DNA from: Streptomyces griseomycini | GTDB taxonomy: Bacteria > Actinomycetota > Actinomycetes > Streptomycetales > Streptomycetaceae | Reading direction: 5' to 3' | Assembly: GCF_014203535.1 (NCBI RefSeq) | Contig: NZ_JACHJI010000014.1 | Coordinates: 124,001 to 188,000, forward strand | Length of the DNA stretch: 64,000 bases | Shown here: piece after piece, positions 15,627 to 26,772 of the stretch | How the letters are laid out: each line of letters starts with the position of its first letter | Numbering within the stretch: position 1 is the first letter of the stretch | The notes under the pieces: generated by a model | Seen by the model: only the letters and a program-made list of their open reading frames with translations | What the model was told of the DNA's origin: nothing | Databases searched by the model: none | Made by a program: the position numbers and the translations under genes

Positions 15627-17222
15627 TTGTCCCCGCGCAGCGCAGCCGGCGTCGACCGCCGCACCTTCATGAGATACACCAGCGCCATCGGTGTGGCGAC
15701 CGCGATCACCGCGGGACTGTCCGCCTGCGGCGGCCCGGGCAGCACCGGTGACGGCTCCGGCGGTTCCGGCGGCGACACCGGCACCATCGAAGCCGGGCTC
15801 TCCTACCCCCTCTCCACGGGCTTCGACCCCATGATCACCTCCGGCGCGACCCCGTTCGCCGCCAACATGCACATCTTCGAGGGCCTGGTGGACCTCGACC
15901 CGGCCACGCTCGTCGCCCGGCCGGCGCTGGCCACCGGGATGCCGAAGAAGATCAACGCGACCACCTACCGCGCCACCCTGCGCAAGGGGGCCACCTTCCA
16001 CGACGGCTCGGCGGTCACGGCGGACGACGTGGTGTTCAGCTTCGAGCGGGTCCTCGACCCGAGGAACGCCTCGCTGATGGCACAGTTCGTGCCGTTCATC
16101 GACCGGGTGGAGGCGGTCGACGCGTCGACGGTCGAGTTCAGGCTGAAGCACGCCTTCGCCCTCTTCCCGTCGCGCATATCCGTGGTGCGCATCGTGCCGA
16201 AGAAGATCGCCGGCGCCGACGCCAAGGCCTTCGACGCCCAGCCGGTCGGCTCGGGTCCGTACCGCTTCGTCTCGGCGGTCCGCGAGGACAAGATCGTGAT
16301 GGAGGCGTACGACGAGTACAACGGGCCGCACCCGGCCAGGGCCGAGAAGATGGTCTGGCACCTGATGTCCGACCCGTCGGCCCGGGTCAGCGCGCTCAAG
16401 TCCGGCCGGGTGCAGGCCATCGAGGACGTGCCCTACATCGACATCGAGGGCTTCACGGGCAAGGACAAGGTGGAGTCCGTCCAGTCCTTCGGCCTGCTCT
16501 TCCTGATGTTCAACTGCAAGGACGAGCGCTTCGCGGACAAGCGGGTGCGCCAGGCCCTGCACTACGCGCTCGACACCGAGAAGCTCATCTCCACGGCCCT
16601 GCTGGGCAACGCCGAGCCGGCCACCGGATACGTGCCGGCCACGCACCCCGACTACCGCGAGGCCGCCACCGTGTACGGCCACGACCTCGCCAGGGCCAAG
16701 AAGCTGCTCGACGAGGCGGGCGTGGGCAGGCTCTCCTTCACCCTGCTGGTCACGGACACCGGCTGGGTCAAGGACATCGCGCCGCTGATCAAGGAGAGCT
16801 GGGCGGCGGCCGGCATCGAGGCCAGGCTGGACATCGCCCAGTCCCCCGCCCAGTACGCCAAGGTCGACAAGGGCGACTTCGAGGTGCTGGCGGCGCCGGG
16901 CGACCCGTCCGTCTTCGGCAACGACGCCGACCTGCTGCTGCGCTGGTTCTACTACGGCTTCTGGCCGGAGAAGCGGTACGGCTGGACGGGCGCCCCCGCC
17001 TACAAGCAGGTCAGGTCGCTGCTGGACAAGGCCGCTTCGGAGGCCGACGCGGCCAAGCGCAAGGAGCTGTGGGGCCAGGTCACCGACCTGGTCGCCGAGG
17101 AGGCGGCCCTGTACCCGGTGCTGCACCGCAAGCTGCCCACCGCCTGGAAGGACGGAGCGCTGCCGGGCTTCAAGCCGCTGCCCACCACCGGCCTGTCCTT
17201 CGTCGACGTCGGCCGCGCCTGA
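15627..17222 (+). CDS. Dipeptide-type (SBP_bac_5) ABC substrate-binding lipoprotein, probable sialic acid binder
   Basis: The start is TTG 15627, with a near-perfect AGGAGG 5 bases upstream, giving 531 residues. The N-terminus has a twin-arginine-like DRRTFM followed by a hydrophobic stretch and lipobox LSAC, so it is probably a Tat-exported lipoprotein. The body is SBP_bac_5: TYRATLRKGATFHDGSAVTADDVVFSFER, PVGSGPYRFV and the DKRVRQALHYALD block. This family carries peptides, nickel or oligosaccharides, but the dipeptide-type SatABCD system of Haemophilus ducreyi and SiaEFGI of Corynebacterium glutamicum import sialic acid. Adjacency to the nan genes and the shared operator suggest the same here. 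Confidence 0.88.
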   Translation: MSPRSAAGVDRRTFMRYTSAIGVATAITAGLSACGGPGSTGDGSGGSGGDTGTIEAGLSYPLSTGFDPMITSGATPFAANMHIFEGLVDLDPATLVARPALATGMPKKINATTYRATLRKGATFHDGSAVTADDVVFSFERVLDPRNASLMAQFVPFIDRVEAVDASTVEFRLKHAFALFPSRISVVRIVPKKIAGADAKAFDAQPVGSGPYRFVSAVREDKIVMEAYDEYNGPHPARAEKMVWHLMSDPSARVSALKSGRVQAIEDVPYIDIEGFTGKDKVESVQSFGLLFLMFNCKDERFADKRVRQALHYALDTEKLISTALLGNAEPATGYVPATHPDYREAATVYGHDLARAKKLLDEAGVGRLSFTLLVTDTGWVKDIAPLIKESWAAAGIEARLDIAQSPAQYAKVDKGDFEVLAAPGDPSVFGNDADLLLRWFYYGFWPEKRYGWTGAPAYKQVRSLLDKAASEADAAKRKELWGQVTDLVAEEAALYPVLHRKLPTAWKDGALPGFKPLPTTGLSFVDVGRA

Positions 17223-17302
17223 GCCCCGTCCGCACAGGCCGTCGGGCCGCCGCCGCGCCACGGGCCGGCGGCGACCCGGCCCCAACCCCTAGGAACCTCA
17301 CG

Positions 17303-18252
17303 ATGGTTGCATTCCTCCGGCTCGCGCTGCGCCGCGTCGCGATGATGCCGGTGATGGTGCTCGGCATCGCGCTGCTGGTCTTCGTGGTGCTGCAGTTCTC
17401 ACCGGTCGACCCCGCGTACAACGCGCTCGGGGACAGCGCGAGCCCCGAGGCACGTGCCGCGTTCGCCGAGGCGCACGGTCTCGACGACCCGCTCCCGGTG
17501 CGCTACTTCGCCTTCCTGGCCGATCTGGTGCAGGGGGACCTCGGTGTCACCGTGCCGCCCAGCCAGCCCGTCGCCGACCGGATCGCCACCGCGTTCCCGC
17601 TCACCCTGCAGCTGACGCTGCTCGGCCTCGCGCTGGCCGTCCTGCTGGCCCTGGTCCTCGGCGTCACCAGCGCCATGTACCGGGACCGCTGGCCCGACCA
17701 GGTCTTCCGCGTCCTGTCGATGGCCGGCATCGCCCTGCCCTCGTTCTGGCTCGGTGTGCTGCTCATCCAGCAGTTCGCGCTGAACGTGCCGCTCTTCCCG
17801 ACGGGCGGCTACGTCAATCCCGCCGACTCCCTCGGCGGCTGGCTGGAGAGCATGACCCTGCCCGCGGTCGCCCTCGCCCTGCCGGTCGCCTCCTCGCTGG
17901 CCCGGCTGATCCGCACCGCGATGGTCGCCGAACTCGACCGCGACTACGTGCGCACCGCCCGGGGCAGCGGCCTGCCGCCGTTCCTGATCGTCCGGTCGGT
18001 GCTGCGCAACGCCCTGGTCACCCCGCTGACCGTGCTCGGCGTCAAGGTCGGCTACATGCTCAGCGGCGCCGTCGTCATCGAGGCGATCTTCGACCTGCCC
18101 GGCATGGGCAAGCTGATCCTCGAGGGCGTCAACGGAGGCGACGTCGGGCTGGTCCAGGGCACGGTGCTCACCATCGCCATCGCCTTCCTCGTGGTCAACG
18201 TCGTCGTCGACCTGCTCTACCTGCTCGTCAACCCGCGCATCAGGACGGTGTG

Positions 18253-18253
<1 letters not shown>
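17303..18253 (+). CDS. ABC transporter permease, DppB type
   Basis: The 316-residue protein has six predicted membrane segments and the DppB-type architecture: N-terminal LRLALRRVAMMPVMVLGIALL, a long extracytoplasmic region with SPVDPAYNALGD and LPVRYFAF, and the cytoplasmic EAA loop LDRDYVRTARGSGLPPFLIV near the C-terminus. It should form the membrane channel together with the permease domain of the following gene. ATG 17303 follows an AGGAA sequence. Its stop overlaps the start of the next gene, so expression is coupled to the fused permease-ATPase. Confidence 0.92.
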
Positions 18254-21281
<3,028 letters not shown>

Positions 21282-21286
21282 CGGAC

Positions 21287-21321
21287 GCCGGGCGGTGCGC
21301 CGCTCCGGCGCGCCGCCCGGC
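21287..21321 (+). terminator. Terminator of the ABC transporter operon
   Basis: A 16-bp stem (21287-21302 with 21306-21321, one T-G mismatch) closes a 3-nt loop directly after the last transporter gene. Confidence 0.8.
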
Positions 21322-21436
21322 GAGCGGGCCGCCGTCCCGCGGTCTCCCGGCGGCCGGACGAATCACCGGGGCCGGAGGCGTTCGATCGGGGCGGGAGGGG
21401 AACCCGGGACCGGGTGTGATACGGAGGGAGCCCGAG

Positions 21437-21622
21437 ATGGCGGACGACGACTTCTACACACGTGACCGCCCGGACCACCCGGAACTCCCGGAGGACCGGC
21501 CCAGGGGCGGCGGCCCGGAGGACGCACCGGCGCGGAGCGGGAGCCGGCGGGGCAAGCCCGTATGGGCCGTCATCGCGCTCGTCGCCCTCGTGATCATCCT
21601 CCTGGCGCTCTTCATGCCCTGA
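21437..21622 (+). CDS. Small single-pass membrane protein
   Basis: A 61-residue reading frame starts at ATG 21437 after GGAGGGAG. The first 40 residues are very hydrophilic (MADDDFYTRDRPDHPE, then Pro/Arg/Gly-rich), and residues from about 42 form one hydrophobic segment (VWAVIALVALVIILLALFM) reaching the C-terminus. It would be a tail-anchored or single-pass protein with the charged part inside. I do not recognise a family. It sits alone between the transporter terminator and the lipoate ligase gene, 86 bases before the latter. Confidence 0.7.
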   Translation: MADDDFYTRDRPDHPELPEDRPRGGGPEDAPARSGSRRGKPVWAVIALVALVIILLALFMP

Positions 21623-21708
21623 GCGGCCTCCGGCCGTGCCGGGCCACCGCGGGAACACCGCGGCCGCCTCCGCTGTTGACTCCCAGCGGTACAGCGAAAG
21701 GCGGGACC

Positions 21709-22773
21709 GTGCACGGTGAGTACAAGGTTCCCGGCGGCAAGCTCGTCGTCGTGGACGTGGACGTGGAGGACGGCGTGCTGCGCCGCGCGCGCGTGGCGGG
21801 CGACTTCTTCCTCGAACCGGACGAGGCGCTGGACGCCGTGAACCGCGCCCTGGACGGCGCCCCCGCCGACACCGACGCCGCCGGGCTCGCCGCACGGATC
21901 GACGCGGCCCTGCCCGAGGGGACCGTGATGTACGGGCTGACCTCGGAGGGCGTCGGCGTCGCGGTGCGCCGCGCGCTCGCGCACGCCACCGACTGGACCG
22001 ACTACGACTGGCAGTTGGTCCACGAGGGCCCGCAGGCCCCGGCGCTGCACATGGCGCTGGACGAGGTGCTCACCGCCGAGGTCGCCGCCGGACGCCGGCC
22101 GCCGACGCTCAGGGTGTGGGAGTGGGGCGCCCCGGCGGTGATCATCGGCAGTTTCCAGTCCCTGCGCAACGAGGTCGATCCCGAGGGCGCGAAGCGGCAC
22201 GGCATCGAGGTCGTGCGCCGCATCTCCGGCGGCGGCGCGATGTTCGTGGAGCCCGGCAACACCATCACGTACTCGCTGTCGGTGCCGGAGGCGCTGGTGC
22301 AGGGGCTGTCCTTCCAGGACAGCTACGCCTACCTCGACGAGTGGGTGCTCGGCGCGCTCGGCGACATGGGGATCAGGGCCTGGTACCAGCCGCTGAACGA
22401 CATCGCCACCGACCAGGGCAAGATCGCAGGCGCCGCCCAGAAGCGGATCGTGGGACCGCACGGCGGCCCCGGCGCCGTGCTGCACCACGTGACCATGGCC
22501 TACGACATCGACGCCGACAAGATGGTCGAGGTGCTGCGCATCGGGCGGGAGAAGCTGTCCGACAAGGGCACGAAGAGCGCGAAGAAGCGGGTGGACCCGC
22601 TGCGCCGGCAGACCGGTCTGCCGCGCGAGGCCGTCATCGAGCGGATGACCGACTCCTTCCGCGCCCGGTACGGACTGGCCGACGGCAAGGTGACGGACGA
22701 GGAGCTGGCCCGCGCCCAGGAGCTCGCACGGACGAAGTTCGCCTCCCCGGAGTGGACCGCCCGCGTGCCGTGA
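21709..22773 (+). CDS. Lipoate-protein ligase A family protein with N-terminal accessory domain
   Basis: The 354-residue protein starts at GTG 21709 behind GAAAGGCGGG. Its first 90 residues (GEYKVPGGKLVVVDVDVEDG, FFLEPDEALDAVNRAL) resemble the small lipoate-ligase accessory domain that is C-terminal in E. coli LplA. The catalytic biotin/lipoate-ligase domain follows, with RVWEWGAPAVIIGSFQ, RRISGGGAMFVEPGNTITYS and the lysine region GKIAGAAQKRI. The enzyme activates lipoate with ATP and attaches it to E2 or GcvH proteins. The domain order is swapped relative to E. coli and resembles two-part archaeal ligases fused in reverse. A lipoyl or octanoyl transfer role cannot be distinguished. Confidence 0.85.
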   Translation: MHGEYKVPGGKLVVVDVDVEDGVLRRARVAGDFFLEPDEALDAVNRALDGAPADTDAAGLAARIDAALPEGTVMYGLTSEGVGVAVRRALAHATDWTDYDWQLVHEGPQAPALHMALDEVLTAEVAAGRRPPTLRVWEWGAPAVIIGSFQSLRNEVDPEGAKRHGIEVVRRISGGGAMFVEPGNTITYSLSVPEALVQGLSFQDSYAYLDEWVLGALGDMGIRAWYQPLNDIATDQGKIAGAAQKRIVGPHGGPGAVLHHVTMAYDIDADKMVEVLRIGREKLSDKGTKSAKKRVDPLRRQTGLPREAVIERMTDSFRARYGLADGKVTDEELARAQELARTKFASPEWTARVP

Positions 22774-22929
22774 CCGTCCGCACCGCACGCCGGCGCGGCC
22801 CGGACGGGTACGGCCGGGGACGTGTCGCGGCGGTGCTCCTCGACTGAGCGGAGCCCCCCGGGCGGTCCGGCGACGCGACGTGGTGTCCGTGCGCGGACGA
22901 CGCCTCGCACGGCCCTGCCGTATCCGCCG

Positions 22930-23960
22930 TCCCGTTCCGGTGCCGACAGCACTTTCATGGCGCGCAGCAGGGCGTTCGCGGCCTGGAAGCCGCTGGTGGC
23001 GGCCCGCTCCATGAGGGCCACCGGCGGGTCGACGCGGACCAGGCCGCCGGCGAGGACGAGGCGGGGGTCCGGTGTCGTCGCCGTCGGACGGTCGCCGAAT
23101 CCGCCGACGGGGAACAGCGGGCAGTCCGCGTGGAGTTCGTGACGCTCGTCGACCACCTCGGCGTCCGCCGCCTCCGGGCAGACGCGTCGCGTCCCCTGTG
23201 CCACCCGGGTGCGCACCCGGTCCGGATCGGCGTCGTCGGGCAGGGCGTGGGCGTGCAGTTCCACGACACAGCCACCGGTCCGCCGCGCCCACGTCCGCGC
23301 CTCCTCCTCGTAGCGGCCGAGCACGCTGTTGTTGTCCAGCGGGCCGAATCCGCCGGTGCCCAGGAAGACGGGCCGGTCGGCGTGCAGCGGCCGGCCGAGC
23401 CACAGGCGGGAGACCAGGAAGGGGGCGCGCGCTGCGCAGGCGCGCGATCCGTCGGCGCCGCTCCGGCCCCCCAGGTCCGGTGAGGCCGCGACGACGCGCT
23501 GCAGGCCCCGGGTGTCCGCGGCGAGCACCACGGCGTCGGCGGCGTGCTCCCCGGCCGTCGCCCCTCCCTCGGTCACGACGGTGAACGCACGGTGCCGCCC
23601 GGACGCGACCGCGGTCACGGCGGTACCGGTGTGGACCGTCGCCCCGAGCCCGCGCGGACGGGCGTGCAGGGGGTGCCGCACGGCGGCGTCGAAGGACTTC
23701 CGGGGCACGTCGCAGAGCAGCCCCTCGCTGGATCCGAGGAAGTAGACGTGGAACATGAGGGCCGGTTCGGCGGCCGAGAGCTCGGCGGGGTCGGCGAAGA
23801 AGCTGCGGGAGAGGACCTCGAAGGCGAGACGGTGGGCGTTCGGCGGGAAGCGGATCCGCCGCAGGAAGGGCGCGGGCGTCGAGGTGGTCGAGCCTGTGGT
23901 GGACCCGGGGCACGTCCACGTCGAGGAGCTCGAGGTCTCGACCGCCACGGCGGCGGCCGC
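22930..23960 (-). pseudogene. Degenerate crtU-like carotenoid desaturase/methyltransferase remnant
   Basis: On the minus strand the translation matches CrtU, the isorenieratene-forming beta-carotene desaturase/methyltransferase: LELLDVDVPRVHHRLDHLDA, then FLRRIRFPP, SRSFFADPAELSAAEPAL, MFHVYFLGSSEGLLCDVPRKS, DCPLFPVGGFGDRPTATTPD and ALMERAATSGFQAANALLRA. The first block is in a different frame from the rest; one extra base in the C/G run near 23868-23872 explains it. The N-terminal FAD-binding GxGxxG domain is missing. The frame has no stop near the expected C-terminus and runs into the antisense of the lipoate ligase gene. No other crt genes are nearby. It is therefore a decayed fragment, not a working gene. 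Confidence 0.7.
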
Positions 23961-24824
23961 CGCGAGCGGCCCCGCCGAGAGGAGGTCGGGCGGCAGGGCA
24001 CGCACCACGCGCGTGCCGGCGCAGCGCCGCACCAGCACCACCCACGTCGACGCCAGGACGCTCCCGGAGGGGTCGTACCCTCCGTGGAGCCCGGCCCGCC
24101 GGGCCAGGGTGGCGGCCCGGTCGCGCCTCCCCGGTGCTCCGGGCCCCCGCGTCCCGTCCGCGCGGAGAACCCCCGGGCACGGGATCGGGACGTCGGTCCC
24201 CGGGCAGTACGGTATTCCACGGGCGGCGCGTCCTCGTGCACGTCCCCGTCCACCGGGCCGACGGGACGCCGGACGGCGGAGCGGACCGCCGCACGGCGGG
24301 GTGTGCCACGGGCCGGGGGCGGCGGCATCCGCGACCGGGGCGGCCGGAGCACGGCGGACGCGTGCGGAACCGTCCCGGACTCGTCCCCGACGGGGACTGC
24401 GGCTTCCGCACCAGGGCGGTGCGGGTCACCGGAGGGGGAATCCGCCCCCGCCGTGCGGCCGTCCCCCCGGCAGCGGGCCGGCCCCGCGGCGTCCGGCGTG
24501 CCCCGGGAACGCGCACCGCGCGCAGTCGTGCGGGACCGTGATCCGGTGTCAGCCGCCGGAGGTGCGCCCGGACCCGCGAGCACCCGCCCGGCAGCCGACG
24601 CGGGCGCAGTCCGTCTCCCGGAGCGGGTCGGCCGCGTGCCCCGGCGCACCCACCTCACCTGTGCGCGCGGGGGGTTGGGGCGGACGTCCGCCCCGGACGG
24701 CGCTCTCCCGTCACCGCCCGCCTACGGAGCGAGTTGGCCCTTCCGCACCACAACGATGCGTGTGACACTGGCGTCCCGTCCGCAGTGCGGACCCCTTCCG
24801 CACCGTCCCCCACGAGAAGTCGCC
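23961..24824. other. Long gap without a recognisable gene
   Basis: No reading frame on either strand of this roughly 860-bp stretch gives family-like protein. Long open frames exist in several phases only because of the GC content. It may hold the mutated remains of the 5' part of the crtU-like gene; minus-strand frames near 24041 (VLVRRCAGTRVVRALPPDLL) could be part of it, but I could not match them. Confidence 0.5.
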
Positions 24825-25493
24825 GTGCGCTCCTTTCCCCTGCCGCTCGCCCTGACCGCGCGTCTGTCCCCGGTGGTCGTCCTCGCCACGGCGGGTTGGG
24901 CGCTGTCCTCCGGCCCTCTGGCCGCACCGGAGGCCGCCGAGAAGAAGCCCACGGAACGGACGACGGAGAACCGGTCCGCCTCCGCCCCGTCGGCGACGCA
25001 GGTGGCGAAGACGTACACCGCCGCGCCCGCGCCGTGCACCGCACTGGCGGAAAAGACCGTCAAGTCCCTCGTGCCGGGCGCCAAGACGGCCGGCAAGGAG
25101 ATACCGTCCACGGACACCGAGCTGCGCCGCACCTGCTCCTGGAACGCGCTCAAGGGCTACGAGTACCGCTGGCTCGACGTGTCCTTCGAGGTGCTGGAGT
25201 CGGACGAGGCGGCGGAGCGGTCGTACGAGGGGCGCCTGGAGGAGAAGAGCGGCGGGGGCGCGGTTCCCGGACTCGGTGACGCCGCGTACTCGGTGGTGAA
25301 CCTCGCCACCGAGGACAAGCAGCAGACCCGGGAGGGCGTGGTGGTGGCCCGCGCCTCCAACGCGCTGGTGATCGTGACGTACAACGGCAGCGACTTCGAG
25401 TCGAAGAAGGCGCCGGGCACGGACGAGATCAACAAGGGCGCCATCAAGGCCGCCAAGGAGGCGGTGGCGGCCCTGGCGGACGGGCGGGACTGA
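24825..25493 (+). CDS. Secreted DUF3558-like protein
   Basis: The 222-residue product starts at GTG 24825. It begins with a signal-like hydrophobic segment (LPLALTARLSPVVVLATAGWAL), but I see no lipobox cysteine, unlike many DUF3558 proteins. The mature part carries the family's paired-cysteine pattern: APCTALAEKTVKSLVPGAK and then LRRTCSWNAL, followed by SFEVLESDEAAERSYEG, GLGDAAYSVV and VVVARASNALVIVTYNG. Function of the family is unknown; it is found anchored outside the membrane in actinobacteria. The Shine-Dalgarno match (CGAGAAG) is weak, and an in-frame ATG further upstream (near 24756) is a possible alternative start. Confidence 0.75.
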   Translation: MRSFPLPLALTARLSPVVVLATAGWALSSGPLAAPEAAEKKPTERTTENRSASAPSATQVAKTYTAAPAPCTALAEKTVKSLVPGAKTAGKEIPSTDTELRRTCSWNALKGYEYRWLDVSFEVLESDEAAERSYEGRLEEKSGGGAVPGLGDAAYSVVNLATEDKQQTREGVVVARASNALVIVTYNGSDFESKKAPGTDEINKGAIKAAKEAVAALADGRD

Positions 25494-25535
25494 GCCCGTC
25501 CGTCCCCTCCGGCACCGGCCGGAATTCGGTATTCC

Positions 25536-25549
25536 GTGACATCCGTCAC
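25536..25549. promoter_or_regulatory. Crp-like site upstream of the CAP-protein gene
   Basis: GTGACATCCGTCAC (25536-25549) fits the published Streptomyces Crp pattern GTG(N6)GNCAC and has symmetric GTGA/TCAC arms with a 6-bp centre. An adjoining inverted repeat, GGAAT at 25521-25525 with ATTCC at 25531-25535, precedes it. Both lie in the 381-bp gap before the gene at 25875, which otherwise holds no gene. Confidence 0.5.
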
Positions 25550-25874
25550 GCCGCGTCTCGATCTACGCAAGCCGCTTAGTAGAACCCGCCCCGGTGACAT
25601 ATGGGATTTGTCCGTCTTGCCGTGATCGTGGGGCGGGCCGCGGCGGGCGGCACTCCGACGGGAAGCCGAGAGTCGCGGCTCTTTGGTGGTGCAAAGGGTT
25701 CTGACGAATCGGCAGGCACCCCGAAGGACGGGCGACGGCCAGGTCAGCACGGTCTCCCGTTCACCGCAATACCCCCGCAGACCTACGAAGCGCAATAGTG
25801 CAAAGGCCCTTTGCGCCCGGCGCCGGAGCATCCGAAGAATGACCAGCCTCCGGACAGCAGGGGTGAGATCACGC

Positions 25875-26762
25875 ATGGGAAAGCACCGCCATCAGCAGAA
25901 GTACCGGCGGACGGTCGTCACGGCAGTCGCCTTGGGGGTCATAGGCATCCCCTCTGCCGCCATGGCCTGTGCCGACTGGTCCGACGACGGACAGCGGCAG
26001 CACCGGGACACCGCCGCGCCGGCCGCGGCCGAGGACAGGTGGGGCGACGCCGACCGGTACAGCCGGTGGAGCGGCCGGCAGCACGGTGAGCCCGCGGCGG
26101 CACCGTCGAGCACGCCGACCGCCACCGCGGACGCCTCGAAGAGCGGCGCACCGGAGCCCGGCAGCGCCGAGCCGTCCTCCGAGCCGTCGCACAAGGAGTC
26201 GCACAAGCCGTCGCGCAAGCCGTCGTCCGAGCCGAAGAAGACGGCCCCCGAGGCGTCCGCCTCCAAGCCGGCCACCACGGCTCCGAAGCCCACCACCGCG
26301 GCCCCGAAGCCCACAACCGCGGCCCCGAAGCCCACCACCGCCGCCCCGAAGCCCACCACCGCCGCCCCGAGTCCCGCCGAGGCATCCGGCGCCGTCGCCC
26401 GGGTCCTGGAACTCGTCAACGCCGAGCGCGGCAAGGCCGGTTGCTCCCCGGTGAAGGTGAACACCGCCCTGACCGAGGCCGCGCAGGACCACAGCGAGGA
26501 CATGGCGGCGAGCGGCACCATGTCGCACACCGGCTCGGACGGCTCCTCGCCCGCCGACCGCATCACCCGCGCCGGCTACAGCTGGAGCACCTACGGCGAG
26601 AACGTCGCCTACGGCTACTCCACCCCCGAGCAGGTGATGCAGGGCTGGATGAACAGCCCCGGCCACAAGAAGAACATCCTCAACTGCGCGTTCGAGGAGA
26701 TCGGCGTCGGTCTCGCGCAGCCCGGCTCCTACTGGACCCAGGACTTCGGCACGGCCCGGTAG
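25875..26762 (+). CDS. Secreted CAP (SCP/PR1)-domain protein with repeat linker
   Basis: The 295-residue protein starts at ATG 25875 (MGKHRHQQKYRRTVVTAVAL), a classic signal peptide ending at AMA-CADWSDD. A low-complexity Ser/Lys/Glu/Pro region and then tandem TTAAPKP heptads (about residues 133-167) form an extended wall-spanning linker. The C-terminal CAP domain (about 170-295) shows VLELVNAERGKAGCSPV, DHSEDMAASGTMSHTG, GENVAYGY, WMNSPGHKKNIL and GSYWTQDFG, so the conserved His, Glu and His residues are present. Bacterial CAP proteins are secreted and of mostly unknown activity. A Crp-like site lies about 330 bases upstream. It converges with the NCS1 permease gene, 10 bases apart. Confidence 0.92.
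   Translation: MGKHRHQQKYRRTVVTAVALGVIGIPSAAMACADWSDDGQRQHRDTAAPAAAEDRWGDADRYSRWSGRQHGEPAAAPSSTPTATADASKSGAPEPGSAEPSSEPSHKESHKPSRKPSSEPKKTAPEASASKPATTAPKPTTAAPKPTTAAPKPTTAAPKPTTAAPSPAEASGAVARVLELVNAERGKAGCSPVKVNTALTEAAQDHSEDMAASGTMSHTGSDGSSPADRITRAGYSWSTYGENVAYGYSTPEQVMQGWMNSPGHKKNILNCAFEEIGVGLAQPGSYWTQDFGTAR
26271..26370 (+). repeat. 21-bp coding repeats (TTAAPKP heptads)
   Basis: About four and a half near-identical 21-bp units encode the heptapeptide repeat of the CAP protein's linker. Copies differ only at third positions (accaccgcg, acaaccgcg, accaccgcc), so copy number probably varies between strains. Confidence 0.8.
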
Positions 26763-26772
26763 GCCCGTACGC

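Noticed and set aside
21454..24516. Open frame of about 1020 codons on the minus strand
   Set aside because: It is a GC-driven antisense frame across the lipoate ligase gene and the crtU relic; only a short piece (around 23881-23950) has homology, and that belongs to the crtU remnant.
26271..26370. Regularly spaced repeats that might suggest a CRISPR-like array
   Set aside because: The units are contiguous 21-bp codon repeats encoding TTAAPKP in the CAP-protein linker, without spacers.
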